Shown: positions 27,226 to 39,166, numbered from the stretch's first letter. The stretch is 64,000 nt of DNA from an uncultured Bacteroidales bacterium (GCA_910586395.1 CAJUFX010000012.1:14833-78832); one strand, 5' to 3'. Numbers and translations are program-made. The notes: generated by a model not told the origin, from the sequence alone.

Positions 27226-28155
27226 TTACCACCAAACGCTCAGCAGTCCGAGGACGATGAGTAAGATGAAGAGGCCTTCCGAAAGGAGGGTCTCTTTTTT
27301 TCTGGTAAAATAATCGCCGACGAGATAGGCGGTCGGAAACAGGAACGGAATCGTCGTGAGGGTGGAATCAGCCTTTATCAGTATGAAGAACAGAACGAAA
27401 TAAACGAAGATGGCGGCTATGGCCGCGGCCCGTTTGCGTTCCAGAATCTCGCCCTCGATCGGATTCTGTTTCAGATAGAGCCAGCCGAGGACAGCCGCGA
27501 ACAGCAGGACGAGCGTGAAATAAAACGGCAGGCTGTCGGGTGGAAACGGCAAGGCGGGCAGGAACGGTGGAATCTTTTCGAACCAATCCACGAGCAGGCG
27601 CGTGTCGTTGAGGAAATCCCAAATGCCCACGAGTGCGAACGGCAGGGCCATGCTGAGGACGGATACGCCCCAGATACGGCCGCGGTTGGCCGAATAGACG
27701 AGCAGTATCAGAAATATGCCGGGTAACGTATAGGTCAGCGTCGGACAGAGGAGGACGGCGGTTGCCCAAAGGATGGTGCCGTTGAGGAGGGCGGGCAGCG
27801 AAAACTCGGCTTCGTACATCCGTAAGAGGTAGTAACAGGCGAACAGGAGCAGGAAAGGCACGCAGGTGATGGCCGAAAAATCGAAGACGCCGCCTGCCTG
27901 TCCATCAGGAAATCCATAGACGGTACGGCAAATCAGATAGACGATGCTGACGAACAGGCTGTTTTTGGATAGCTTGTGCTGTTGAAGACAGAAAGCGACA
28001 AAGGCCGATTCCGTCAGGACGAGTAACCAGGACAAATAGGCTTGGTAGTCACCGAAGCCGGTGGCGATGAAGTGCTTGCACCAAAGGCCAAGGGAGAGTA
28101 TGAACAACAGCAGGCCTTGTTTGGCCGAATTGTTTTTACAAAATCGAATCAGCAT
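27226..28155 (-). CDS. polytopic membrane protein, Bacteroidetes-specific hypothetical
   Basis: 309 residues with about eight or nine hydrophobic segments and few charges outside short loops (ERKRAAA and FTRKKETL are the main cytoplasmic clusters). The overall pattern resembles the uncharacterised DUF6427-type proteins of Bacteroidetes, but that label is from memory and tentative. No catalytic motif was seen. It is convergent with the CoA transferase gene and divergent from recQ. Confidence 0.75.
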   Translation of the reverse strand: MLIRFCKNNSAKQGLLLFILSLGLWCKHFIATGFGDYQAYLSWLLVLTESAFVAFCLQQHKLSKNSLFVSIVYLICRTVYGFPDGQAGGVFDFSAITCVPFLLLFACYYLLRMYEAEFSLPALLNGTILWATAVLLCPTLTYTLPGIFLILLVYSANRGRIWGVSVLSMALPFALVGIWDFLNDTRLLVDWFEKIPPFLPALPFPPDSLPFYFTLVLLFAAVLGWLYLKQNPIEGEILERKRAAAIAAIFVYFVLFFILIKADSTLTTIPFLFPTAYLVGDYFTRKKETLLSEGLFILLIVLGLLSVWW

Positions 28156-28195
28156 GTCGGGGCGGTTTGGAACGGGTTTTATGTCAAAAAAATAT

Positions 28196-28218
28196 TACCT
28201 TTGGTTTCGCTACTTTTG
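28196..28218 (+). promoter_or_regulatory. two overlapping-range promoter elements before recQ
   Basis: TACCTTTG (28196-28203) and TACTTTTG (28211-28218) both match TAnnTTTG, 15 bp apart. They precede the ATG at 28291. Confidence 0.5.
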
Positions 28219-28290
28219 AGGTGACCCGGAGGGCGGAAACGTCGGCAGTTGTCTCTTAATCCGCGAAATTACGAATTTTTTTCAAATCAG

Positions 28291-30291
28291 ATGCAGGAAT
28301 GCGACAAACGGCGGGATGACGGTTGGCCGTCAGAAATGCCGGCGGGTCATGCGGCCTCGGATCGGTCAATCGACAGCGCGCGGGTGCGGGCCATACTGAA
28401 ACAATACTGGGGCTACGACAGCTTCCGGCCGTTGCAGGAAGATGTTGTCCTGCATGTCTGTGCGGGCGGCGATGCTTTGGCCTTGTTGCCTACGGGCGGC
28501 GGCAAATCGGTCTGCTTTCAGGTGCCGGGGCTGGCGCGTCCGGGCGTCTGCATCGTGATATCGCCTCTGATAGCCCTGATGAAAGACCAGGTAGAACATC
28601 TGCAACGGCAGGGCATCGCGGCGGCGGCCATTTATACGGGCTTGTCGGCCGACGAGATAGAACTCAGTTTGGAAAAAGCCGTGCGCGGCGAACTCAAATT
28701 CCTGTATGTTTCGGCGGAGCGTTTGCAGAACCGCCGGTTTTTAGCTTGTTTTCAGCGGATGAACGTCGGTTTGATTGCCGTCGATGAGGCGCATTGCGTT
28801 TCGCAGTGGGGCTATGATTTCCGCCCGCCCTATCTGCAAATCGCCGATTTGCGCGCCTATGCGCCGCGCACGCCGCTCTTGGCTCTGACGGCGACGGCCA
28901 CGCCCGATGTCGTGACGGATATCGTCGGTCGCTTGCAGATTAATGGACGTCGGGTCTTTCGCAAGAGTTTCGTGCGCCCCAACCTGACGTATTATGCGGC
29001 CGAGGAAGAAGACAAACTGGGCCGGTTGCACCGCGCGTTGCGTAAGGTGGGCGGCTGCGGCGTCGTCTATGTCCGTAACCGGCGCAAGACCGTGGAGGTG
29101 GCCGAATGGTTGTGCCGCAACGGCGTTTCGGCGGCGGCCTACCATGCCGGCTTGCCGCCCGAGGTCAAGAACGCGCGGCAGGAGGCCTGGATGGCCGACC
29201 GGGTGCAGGTTATCGTGGCCACCAACGCGTTCGGCATGGGGATTGACAAACCGGATGTCCGGCTCGTCGTACACCTCGATTTGCCCGATACGATAGAGGC
29301 TTATTTTCAGGAGGCGGGACGCGCGGGGCGCGACGGCAAGCCGGCGACGGCCCTGCTGCTGTACCACGCTTCCGACCGCGCCGAAGCCGAGGCGCGTTAT
29401 GCCCGCGCCTATCCGACGGTTAAGTTTATCAAGCAGGTCTATGAGGCTTTGTGCAACTATGCCGGCTTGCCTGTCGGTTCGGGCGAGGGCGTCGAAAAAC
29501 CGTTCATGCTGGCCGAATTCGCGTCGGTTTACCGTTTGCCTGCGGCCGAGACGGCGAGCGCGTTGGGCTTTCTGGAGCGTGAGGGCTACGTGCGTTTTCC
29601 CGATCCGCTCAAAGCCGCTTCGCGCGTGCATATCACGGCCGAGCCGGCCACGCTTTACCGCTACGAGGTCAGTCATCCGGCCACCGCGCCGGTGCTTAAG
29701 GCCTTGTTGCGCCTCTATGGCGGCCGCCTTTTCAGCGACTACGGCGCGGTTTCCGAAAAGGCGATGGCCCGGAAACTGGAAACGACGGAGGCGGAGGTCG
29801 TGCGGCAGTTGCAGGCCTTGCAGGCCGGCGACTGTATCGCCTATCAGCCTTTGTCCAAGATGCCCACGGTGTTGTTCCTGCGTTCGCGCGTCGATCCGGG
29901 GCGTTACTTTCTGGCGTCGGACGTCTATAAGAAGCGCAAGGAAACAGCCTGGCGCAAATTGCAGGCCATGCTCGATTATGCGGCCGAAGGACGGCTTTGC
30001 CGATCCCGTTATCTCGTGGCCTATTTCGGCGAAGAAAGCGATGCGGATTGCGGCCGTTGCGATGCCTGCTTGCGGCGTCGGCGCGGCGGTCTGAGCGATG
30101 CCGCCTACGAGGCCATGTACCGGCAGGCGCAGCCGCTGTTGAGCCGCGAGGCGATGGACGCGCGCGAACTCTGCGACCGTTTTCCGGCTTGGGATGAGGA
30201 CGACGTCTGTCTGTTCTGGCGTTATCTGCTGGAAATGGGCTTTCTCGTGCCGGATGCCGCGCGCGGCGAAGGTTATTTTCGGCTGAAATAG
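28291..30291 (+). CDS. recQ: ATP-dependent DNA helicase RecQ
   Basis: 666 residues from the ATG at 28291; the frame is open from a TTG at 28249, but two promoter elements just upstream favour the ATG. Helicase motifs: FRPLQEDVV (0), LLPTGGGKS (Walker A), VDEAHCVSQWGYDFRP (DEAH and the RecQ aromatic loop), ATNAFGMGIDKPDVR and QEAGRAGRDG (motif VI). The zinc-binding cysteines (CRSRYLVAYFG...DCGRCDAC) lie near residue 600, the arrangement of the shorter RecQ group common in Bacteroidetes. No HRDC domain is evident. It unwinds DNA in recombination and repair. Confidence 0.95.
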   Translation: MQECDKRRDDGWPSEMPAGHAASDRSIDSARVRAILKQYWGYDSFRPLQEDVVLHVCAGGDALALLPTGGGKSVCFQVPGLARPGVCIVISPLIALMKDQVEHLQRQGIAAAAIYTGLSADEIELSLEKAVRGELKFLYVSAERLQNRRFLACFQRMNVGLIAVDEAHCVSQWGYDFRPPYLQIADLRAYAPRTPLLALTATATPDVVTDIVGRLQINGRRVFRKSFVRPNLTYYAAEEEDKLGRLHRALRKVGGCGVVYVRNRRKTVEVAEWLCRNGVSAAAYHAGLPPEVKNARQEAWMADRVQVIVATNAFGMGIDKPDVRLVVHLDLPDTIEAYFQEAGRAGRDGKPATALLLYHASDRAEAEARYARAYPTVKFIKQVYEALCNYAGLPVGSGEGVEKPFMLAEFASVYRLPAAETASALGFLEREGYVRFPDPLKAASRVHITAEPATLYRYEVSHPATAPVLKALLRLYGGRLFSDYGAVSEKAMARKLETTEAEVVRQLQALQAGDCIAYQPLSKMPTVLFLRSRVDPGRYFLASDVYKKRKETAWRKLQAMLDYAAEGRLCRSRYLVAYFGEESDADCGRCDACLRRRRGGLSDAAYEAMYRQAQPLLSREAMDARELCDRFPAWDEDDVCLFWRYLLEMGFLVPDAARGEGYFRLK

Positions 30292-30319
30292 TGCGGGACG
30301 GTTCGCCGGCGCGGTTTCC

Positions 30320-31861
<1,542 letters not shown>

Positions 31862-32075
31862 GGTCGTCGTATTTTTTTTCAGGGCGGAATATGCCGTCCC
31901 TAACTATAATACGGACGAAATTGAAAACAGATGAAAAAAGCCGGCCCCGCAAGGAGGCCGGCTGTCGTCAAACAAACCAAACACACAATCTGTTTTGGAG
32001 GCGGCGTCCCGGCCAAGGGAGGCCGCCTCGTTCAAAAGCCTGTCGCGGTTCGCGGCTGCGGCAGGCTTCCGTTTT
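31862..32075 (-). terminator. stack of hairpins ending the 1538-residue surface gene
   Basis: Read on the minus strand, AAGCCTGCCGCAG...CGACAGGCTTTT (about 32035-32067) comes directly after the stop. A GAGGCGGC/GCCGCCTC stem follows (about 31998-32030), then AGCCGGCC/GGCCGGCT with a T6 run (31932-31968). The last is the clearest intrinsic terminator. No gene was seen between. Confidence 0.7.
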
Positions 32076-35000
32076 TTAATGCAGGTACACTTTGTAAACC
32101 GCCACACCTTGTTCGGTCGCGATGCGGACGAGCAGGATCGCCTTGCCGGCATCGATCGGCAGGCTGAGGTCTTCGCGGCTGTTAAGCGTAAAATGGCCAA
32201 TCTTTTTACCGGTCAGGCCATATACGTCTATATCCCTGATCATGATGCCATTGAGGTTGCGGACGTGCAGGCAGCCATTGTCCGTCGTAACGTGGAAAGC
32301 GGCTTTGAGCAGATCTTCGTTGGCGGCTTGCTTGACGAACAAGGCCGTATAGGTTACATCTGCCGTTACCTTGAACGTATAGGCGGCCTCTTTGCTCAAC
32401 GTGTCGGCTTCTCTCATCCAAGCGACGAAATCGTAGTTCTGCGCCGCCGTGGCCGTAATCGTGATTTCGGTACCGTCTTCGTAGCGGCCGGCTCCGGTTA
32501 CGTTGCCGGATTCGGCCGGCGTCACGTTCAGTACGACATCGAACGAGTCAAGCGTCGTGAACGTTTTCGCTTCGCTCATCGCGCTACTGTCGGTGCCGCA
32601 GATAGCTTGTGTCTGAGCGATATACGCTGTCTTTTTGGCGAATTTTCCGGCCAAATTCAACGTATCCGCCAACTGATCGAAAATCTGCATCTCGCCGCCG
32701 TCTTCAGGCGTTACGTAAACCAAGCGTTTTGACATGTAGTCGGGCTGGTCGGTCGCGGAGATAAACGTCGCGTCGGTCGTCGTTATGTCCGTCACTTCGA
32801 AGTTCAGCGGCGTATGGCATTCCTGCAACGTCGAGAAAGTAGCCGTCAGTTCGGCGGGGGCGACGGCCGTATGTTCCGCATCGCAATAGCCGATGACTTT
32901 GACGTGGTATTGCGTAAAATCTTTCAGACCGGTGAGTGTATAGGTCTTTTCGGCGGTCTTGGCCGAGTCGGTGTAGGTTCCGGACGCGGCGGGACCCCAG
33001 TAAATCATGTATTCCGCCGAATTGCCGTCCCAAGAAAAGGTCGCTTGGTCCGTCGTCGTATTGGAACGTTTCAGATTCGTGAGCGGGAAGCAGGGCGTGC
33101 CGGTGTATTCGAAAGCGAAGTCATATATTTCGAACAGCATCATCGGCGCGTTATCGGCATCGGTGCCGTTGGGGTTGTTGAAATAGAGCGCCACCTGCAC
33201 CTGGCCTTCGATGCCTTTGGGCAGGTTTACCGCAAATTCGCGGCCGTCAACCGTCTCTCCGCCTATCTGATAGGAAGCCAGCGTGTCGTTGATGGTAAAT
33301 TGGCCGTTTTGCGAGACCAGGACATAGAGCTTGGATTTGGCATATTTTTCGTCCATTTCGCCTTTGATCCATTTCTTCGTGCCATCTTCTTGTGTAATCT
33401 GTTGCGCGCTGTTGGCCTTGAACTTGATCGTCTGCGGGAAGTTCAGGCCGTATTCCTCCACATAGAGTACAGGCGTGAGCAGCCAAGCGTGTTTTACAGC
33501 TTCACGGATGCCTACAGACGTCGGTGTTTCGTTGGCGTCCAGAGCCGGGAAACTGGCGCTGGGCGAGAAGGCGGAGCCGTCGGAGGGCGTGGCGGCTTCA
33601 AGCGGCGCGGCCGGCGTGAGGTCGGCAGGGATGCGTTCGCCGGCTTGGTCTTCCGCATTCTCGTTGACGGTGAATTTGACTTTCAACGTGTTGGACGTGA
33701 AAGTTTTCCCGTCCTGGCTTAATTGCGCCTGCGCGTGGATGGTCATCTCTTCCGTTATCTCGATGTCGATAGACGATTCCGATACCGTGGTGGCAGTCGC
33801 CTTGTCGAATAGGGTGGGAACTTTCTCGCCTGTTTTATAGATATTATAGAGGATGGAAATTCCCGATTCGGCGATGGCCGTCGTATAGAGGGTGACCTTG
33901 GTGTTCGGTTTGACCGCACCGGCCGCATGTGAGGCGGAAAGGATAATGCCTTTGTTGCCGGAAAGGGCCCCGGTATAGGTTGTCATGCCGCGGTTGAACG
34001 GGCCGAATCCCTGGCGTTTGACCGTCGTGCCGTTGATGTTTTCTGTATAATCGGGCTCCTGGGTCAGCGGTTCTTGATACGGAAAACTTCTCAGCGTCGA
34101 GAACGAAGCGGGGTAGCTGTCGTGAGAATCGCCGAACTTGCTGCCGCAGTTCGCTGCCAGATAAACCGCATAGGTCGTGTTGGGGGTCAGGTCGCTTAGT
34201 GTGGCCGTCGGGGTCTTGGTCGTCGCCTTCTTCCATGCGGCGGCCGTGTCGGCGGCCGGCCGGTAGAAAACGGCGAACGAAGAGGCGGCCGGATAGTTGT
34301 CGTCCGTCCAGGTGATGGTGGCGCGTTGGTCGGTGGTCAGAGTGTCTGTCTGACGGATGGCACGGGGCTTGTCGCACAATTTGGCTTCTTGGATATCAAT
34401 CGAAGCGATGGCGTTGAAGATTTCGTAAGCGGCGCCGAAATAGCGGTATCGGATGCGCATGCGTTTTCCTTTGATGCCCTCCTCCTCTATTTTGCATTCG
34501 AGCGGATAGTAACCCGCCGGATTGAGGTCGGTCAGGGTGGCACCGGTAAAGAAACCGCAACGAATCCATGCGTTTTCTTCGGTCGCATATTCGATGATGA
34601 TGGTGTCTGTGTTGTCCGGCTTGGATTTTACGGTAGCAGTCTCGTTCTCGCTTCTCAGCTGCGTCATGTTGTACGTTACGAATACGCGCTCTTTGTCGCA
34701 GACGAAAGCCGGCGTCACGATGTCGAATTCGCGTCCGTCGAGGGCTTCGGCATAGAGATACGTCGGAATCGATTTATCGTAGTTCGGCTTCCCGGTACCG
34801 AACGCCTTTCCGCAGGCATTGGCCGGTATTTCCGTTTCGCGTGTCCAGCCGAAAGGCAGAGGGCGGAACGTGGTTTTTGCGATATTCTCCCATTGGGGAT
34901 TGAGGAGGTCCGGCAACGTATAAGGATCGTCGGCGAAATCGATGAATCCCGGCAGGGTCGGATAGGCGGCCCGAACGGAGAGGGTAAGCGCGTTGGGCGC

Positions 35001-36692
35001 ATAGATGTAACGCGTGGGGTCGGCCGTGTTGACCGTATAGGCCGATAGGTAACAGCCTTCGTTTTCCGCCAGTTGTAACGTCATGTCCGCGGCGGCGGTC
35101 AGGAGGTCTATGACTTCGGCGTCTTCGCCGATCTTGTCGCCTTTTTTGAGGAGGCCGCTCAATGTCGGCAGGGGCAGGGTCTTGCTTTTAACGAGCAGGA
35201 CGGCATAGTTATCCGCCGGTTCGACGCTCACATCGACCGAATTGACGGTCGGCAAGCCCGATTCCAGTTTTTTCGGCATGTCGAACGGGGTTGTGAACGG
35301 CAGCGTGTGGCAGAGCTCGGAATAGATCGGCGCGCCGTCGCAGTCGTATTTCATGTGGTAGAGGTGGATGTAATACTGCATGGCTTTTTCCAGTCCGGTT
35401 GCGGAGATCGCGATAGCCTTGCCCATATTGTAGCCGTATGGCTGGAATTTGGGCGATATGGTGATTTTGGGTTGTGCGTTGCACAGGACGGTTTCGATGA
35501 AAGCGCCTTCCGCAGCCGGAGAGCCGATGTTGTCGCCTTTCTTGTACCATGTGCCGTTGGTGAGTGTGTATTGCGGTTCGGCGTCTTTGGAGAGGACCGC
35601 TACGATGGTGCCGCTGTTGGTAAAGGCTTCCGCACTGGGAAACATTTCCTGCTTGAAATGAATGCTGGCGGAGAAACTGTTTTCCGTGCTAGTCTGACCG
35701 GTAATGTTGTAGTGTTCGGCCGTGTAACGTTCGGCGTGTTCCGGGCACTGAGCCGGATAAAGGAGAGCGATGGTGCGTCCTTCTTCCGGAGAATGCTCGG
35801 CATCAATCCGCATCCTGGTTTGTGAGTTTGCAGCGACGACGATGGAATCCCAGCCTTTTTCGGTCTTGGCGGCATCGTTTTGCCCGACGAAGATTTTGTG
35901 CTGTGTGCTCGCGACCAAAGGAGTAATGCTCAAGAATTGAGCGCCGAACGGATCGGTGGCCGCGGTCGCTGTGGCCGTTTCGGTAAGGCTGAGTGCGATT
36001 TCATAATAATCGCTGCCCATATTGTCGCGTTTGAATTCCTTGGCGGTAAATTCGATGTTGCCGGTCGCCTCGTAGAATTTGAATTGGAAAATCCATTCGT
36101 CGCCGTTTACGAGGTAATCGTGTTGTACGGTCAGTACATGGTTGTTTTCCGTTCCTGAAATCAGATAGCAGGCCGGTGCCGTATTCGCCTTTTTCGTTAT
36201 TTTTCCGGCAGGAGCCTGGGACGTTTTAATATAAGGGATGGCGAATATGCAATTCGTCGCACCGGCTCCCATGGTAGGCGCCGTGGTGTTGTCCGGACGA
36301 AGCGGCGTATTGCTGAAATAGGCGCCGCCGAAAGCCGAGACGACGAAGTGTGTCATCGGCCGGCCGCTGAGTTTGAATTCGAAACCGAGCGGAAAGGCGG
36401 GGGTCACAAGGGTGGCGGACATATTGCCGGTTCCGGTTTTTGTGGAAGGGGTCTGATCCGTTTCGGAGGTCGCGATAAAGATTTTGTTTTTCAAATCGAC
36501 CCCGTCAGCCAATTCTTCGCCGAGTTTCACGGTGTTGGCATCCGTACTGATGTCTTGGAATGTTCCTGCAACGGATTTAACCTGATACGCAAAAGCCGGC
36601 AGCAGGAACGGCTCCGTTGTCGTTTGTGCATGGGTTGCGGTCGAGCCGATGAGGCTGAAGGCTAAACCCAAAGAGAGCAATAATTTTTTCAT
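32076..36692 (-). CDS. large T9SS-exported fibronectin type III surface protein
   Basis: 1538 residues. A signal peptide (1-22, ending ATHAQ) is followed by a long beta-rich N-terminal half, a type III fibronectin domain at about 780-870 (RATITWTDDNYPAASSFAVF, ending PASFSTLRSF), two more at about 1200-1370 (ATFSWDGNSAEYMIYWG; FEVTDITTTDATF), a bacterial repeat domain (about 1385-1455, GAGRYEDGTEITITATAAQN and DFVAWM), and a type A T9SS sorting domain (about 1470-1538, DVYGLTGKKIGHFTL and ILLVRIATEQG). It is probably surface-bound and adhesive. The same bacterial repeat type occurs in the divergent neighbour at 37224. Confidence 0.85.
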   Translation of the reverse strand: MKKLLLSLGLAFSLIGSTATHAQTTTEPFLLPAFAYQVKSVAGTFQDISTDANTVKLGEELADGVDLKNKIFIATSETDQTPSTKTGTGNMSATLVTPAFPLGFEFKLSGRPMTHFVVSAFGGAYFSNTPLRPDNTTAPTMGAGATNCIFAIPYIKTSQAPAGKITKKANTAPACYLISGTENNHVLTVQHDYLVNGDEWIFQFKFYEATGNIEFTAKEFKRDNMGSDYYEIALSLTETATATAATDPFGAQFLSITPLVASTQHKIFVGQNDAAKTEKGWDSIVVAANSQTRMRIDAEHSPEEGRTIALLYPAQCPEHAERYTAEHYNITGQTSTENSFSASIHFKQEMFPSAEAFTNSGTIVAVLSKDAEPQYTLTNGTWYKKGDNIGSPAAEGAFIETVLCNAQPKITISPKFQPYGYNMGKAIAISATGLEKAMQYYIHLYHMKYDCDGAPIYSELCHTLPFTTPFDMPKKLESGLPTVNSVDVSVEPADNYAVLLVKSKTLPLPTLSGLLKKGDKIGEDAEVIDLLTAAADMTLQLAENEGCYLSAYTVNTADPTRYIYAPNALTLSVRAAYPTLPGFIDFADDPYTLPDLLNPQWENIAKTTFRPLPFGWTRETEIPANACGKAFGTGKPNYDKSIPTYLYAEALDGREFDIVTPAFVCDKERVFVTYNMTQLRSENETATVKSKPDNTDTIIIEYATEENAWIRCGFFTGATLTDLNPAGYYPLECKIEEEGIKGKRMRIRYRYFGAAYEIFNAIASIDIQEAKLCDKPRAIRQTDTLTTDQRATITWTDDNYPAASSFAVFYRPAADTAAAWKKATTKTPTATLSDLTPNTTYAVYLAANCGSKFGDSHDSYPASFSTLRSFPYQEPLTQEPDYTENINGTTVKRQGFGPFNRGMTTYTGALSGNKGIILSASHAAGAVKPNTKVTLYTTAIAESGISILYNIYKTGEKVPTLFDKATATTVSESSIDIEITEEMTIHAQAQLSQDGKTFTSNTLKVKFTVNENAEDQAGERIPADLTPAAPLEAATPSDGSAFSPSASFPALDANETPTSVGIREAVKHAWLLTPVLYVEEYGLNFPQTIKFKANSAQQITQEDGTKKWIKGEMDEKYAKSKLYVLVSQNGQFTINDTLASYQIGGETVDGREFAVNLPKGIEGQVQVALYFNNPNGTDADNAPMMLFEIYDFAFEYTGTPCFPLTNLKRSNTTTDQATFSWDGNSAEYMIYWGPAASGTYTDSAKTAEKTYTLTGLKDFTQYHVKVIGYCDAEHTAVAPAELTATFSTLQECHTPLNFEVTDITTTDATFISATDQPDYMSKRLVYVTPEDGGEMQIFDQLADTLNLAGKFAKKTAYIAQTQAICGTDSSAMSEAKTFTTLDSFDVVLNVTPAESGNVTGAGRYEDGTEITITATAAQNYDFVAWMREADTLSKEAAYTFKVTADVTYTALFVKQAANEDLLKAAFHVTTDNGCLHVRNLNGIMIRDIDVYGLTGKKIGHFTLNSREDLSLPIDAGKAILLVRIATEQGVAVYKVYLH

Positions 36693-37223
36693 GGTATTGA
36701 AAATTTAGTTATACATTAAGACGAATCCGGCGTCGTTGTTCGGGATGCCGTCTGTCCGTTTTTTTTGTTGAAGACAATTTGAGGAAAAAAACAAGGCGAA
36801 CTCCCGATATATATAACACTTTACAACCGTCCGAAAAACGATTGATAACAGCCATTTTGAAGTATCTAATAATCAATATTTTGTTGTGTTATTAAAAAAT
36901 ACTGACAGGCAGAACATAACGGGCGACGTATCGTAGTTTTGTGCCAGAATCTTGTTGTAAAAGTGTGAAAGGACTGGGGTGGCGTGTCTGTCTGTTGGGG
37001 TTTGGGTTTTAGGCTTCTTGCGGTATCTTTTTGAAAATTTGCTGTGATTCAATCTTTTAATCCGAGTTGGCTTTGGCGGTGTTTTAAGGCGGTCACGGTT
37101 GGTTTTTAGGGGCGGCCTCGGGGCGTGGGAAGCGTCCGGACGTCTTTGTTTTTGAAAAAATCCTTAACTTTGCACCCCTTATAATAAAGTATGGTAAAAT
37201 AGGCGAATTAAATTTTCAAAACC
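36693..37223. other. divergent promoter region between two T9SS cargo genes
   Basis: 531 bp, markedly AT-rich in its left half. Rightward TAnnTTTG elements lie at 36934-36941 (TAGTTTTG) and 37165-37172 (TAACTTTG). No exact leftward element was found for the gene starting at 36692. No RNA gene was recognised. Confidence 0.5.
37165..37172 (+). promoter_or_regulatory. promoter of the PNGase F-like gene
   Basis: TAACTTTG with TTTG at 37145-37148, 52 bases before the ATG. Confidence 0.7.
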
Positions 37224-39158
37224 ATGAGCATCAACAAACGATTTTGGGAAACAGTTTTTACCGCGACGACGGTCTTGGCGGCGTGCGGCTTGTTGAACGT
37301 GAATCCGCTGGCGGCGCGTTCCGCCGAAGATCCGTCCGAGCCCGGAGAAACCGTGGCCGATACGGTAAGAATCGCTTTGGCGGTCAATCCGGAAAAGGGC
37401 GGCACGGCTGGCGGCGGCGGTCGTTATGTGGCCGGCGATACGGTCGGTCTGTCGGCCAAGGCGGCGGAGGATTATCATTTTACGGTTTGGTTGCAGGGCG
37501 ACGATACGGTCAGTCTCGAAGCGGCTTTCCGGTTGCCGGTCACGGCGGAAATGGCCGCCCGCGATACCATTGTTTATACGGCCTGTTTCGAACACGACCC
37601 TCTGGCCGTGACGATACGGACGCATCTGACCGAGGCGGAGCCGCTGACGATGCCGGATCTGTATGCCTATTTGCTGGAAGCCGGCGCACGGGTCAACGAC
37701 GAAGACGACCGCATCGCCGAAATGAAGGTCTGGGTAAACGGTGACAGTCTTTCGGCGCAATTCGAACCGTTGACGTCAGCGATACGGGCCTGGTACACGC
37801 CGAAGGCTTTCGGCGAGACCATAGAGGTCCGTTTCGAGGCGCGTTCCGAAAAAGGCCTGACGGCTTCTTTGGAACGGCGCGTCAAGGTGGCGCAGGGCGA
37901 TACGGCGGCACCGAACCGCACGGTCCGTTCCATGGATAAGGTCTTGATCAATTTTCCGGAGCCGGGACAGACCAACGGCGGAACCTATACGTTGCCGCAG
38001 TATGTGGGCCATTATGAGAGTATCATGGCGCATCTGTATGTGACCTGTCCTAAGTTGGACGGCAACGAAAGGGGCGATTGCGACGATTGGGACCGGGTCG
38101 GTTGGATAGAAATCCAGACGCCCGACGGCCAATGGCATGAAATCATCCGTTACATCACGTCTTACGGCAGGGCCTGCAACCACCATATCGACGTGACGGA
38201 ATTCGCCTCCTACCTGCAGGGCGAGGTGCCGATGCGTATGTATATCGAGACATGGGGTACCGGCGGTTGGGAAATCACGCTGGATTTCGAGTATATCAGC
38301 GGCCTGTCGCAGTTCTTATATACGGAACTCGTGCCGCTTTGGGACGGCGTGTTCCCGTTCGGCGATCCGTCCCGCCTGCAGCCGTTGGATACGGTGACGG
38401 CCTCTATTCCCGAAGACGTGGCGGCCATGAGTCTGCGCGTCGTGACGACGGGCCACGGCTGGGGACCGAACAATTCCGACAATGCGGCCGAATTTTACGA
38501 GGCAGAACATACGATGCTGATAAATGATACGGCCTTGTCGCAACACCTGTGGATGAAGTGCAAACCGAATCCGGACTCCTGTCAGCCGCAGGCCGGTACC
38601 TGGCGCTATGACCGGGCCGGATGGTGTCCGGGTGTCATCGCGCCGGGATACCATTATAATCTGAGCGGGCATATTCCCGCCGGTAGCGTGAAACTGGCTT
38701 ATGTTTTCGATGAGGATTATGTGGATTACTGTCATCCGAACAATCCCGACTGCGTTACGGGCGAGACCTGCGACGACTGCAACGACGGTTACAACCCGAT
38801 GTACTATATTTCGTCGTATCTCGTGTATTGGTATAACCGTATGTACGAGGGCGAATTCCTGCCGGACAAAGATACGGCGGCCATAGAGATGCGGCGCGCT
38901 AACCGGAGCCTGTCGTTGCATGTGTGGCCGAATCCCACGGCCGGCGAATTCAAGGTAAAGGCTGACCGGGATTTCGGTGCGGGCGTGGCGCAGGTCATCG
39001 ACGCGCAGGGCAAGGTCTATGCCCAGCAAACATTTACGTCCTCGGACGATCTCAACGGCAAGGTGTTTACGCTGGCGGGGTTGCCGGCCGGAACCTATAT
39101 CGTGCGCCTGCGCGCTTCGGATTGGTACACGGGGGCGGCGGTCATCGTAAAACAATAG
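37224..39158 (+). CDS. secreted PNGase F-like glycoamidase with T9SS sorting domain
   Basis: 644 residues. A signal peptide (about 1-32) and a bacterial repeat domain (about 50-125, GGGGRYVAGDTVGLSAKAAE) precede a two-domain region resembling peptide-N-glycosidase F: CDDWDRVGWIEIQTPDGQWH (Asp290, aligned with the PNGase F catalytic Asp60), MYIETWGTGGWE (Glu342, aligned with Glu118), and GHGWGPNNSDNAAEF with GTWRYDRAGWCPG in the second jelly roll. The C-terminus (about 570-644, LHVWPNPTAGEFKVK to AGTYIVRLRAS) is a type A T9SS sorting domain. The expected role is removal of N-glycans from host or dietary glycoproteins. The alignment is by eye; activity is inferred. Confidence 0.87.
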   Translation: MSINKRFWETVFTATTVLAACGLLNVNPLAARSAEDPSEPGETVADTVRIALAVNPEKGGTAGGGGRYVAGDTVGLSAKAAEDYHFTVWLQGDDTVSLEAAFRLPVTAEMAARDTIVYTACFEHDPLAVTIRTHLTEAEPLTMPDLYAYLLEAGARVNDEDDRIAEMKVWVNGDSLSAQFEPLTSAIRAWYTPKAFGETIEVRFEARSEKGLTASLERRVKVAQGDTAAPNRTVRSMDKVLINFPEPGQTNGGTYTLPQYVGHYESIMAHLYVTCPKLDGNERGDCDDWDRVGWIEIQTPDGQWHEIIRYITSYGRACNHHIDVTEFASYLQGEVPMRMYIETWGTGGWEITLDFEYISGLSQFLYTELVPLWDGVFPFGDPSRLQPLDTVTASIPEDVAAMSLRVVTTGHGWGPNNSDNAAEFYEAEHTMLINDTALSQHLWMKCKPNPDSCQPQAGTWRYDRAGWCPGVIAPGYHYNLSGHIPAGSVKLAYVFDEDYVDYCHPNNPDCVTGETCDDCNDGYNPMYYISSYLVYWYNRMYEGEFLPDKDTAAIEMRRANRSLSLHVWPNPTAGEFKVKADRDFGAGVAQVIDAQGKVYAQQTFTSSDDLNGKVFTLAGLPAGTYIVRLRASDWYTGAAVIVKQ

Positions 39159-39166
39159 GTGCAGGT

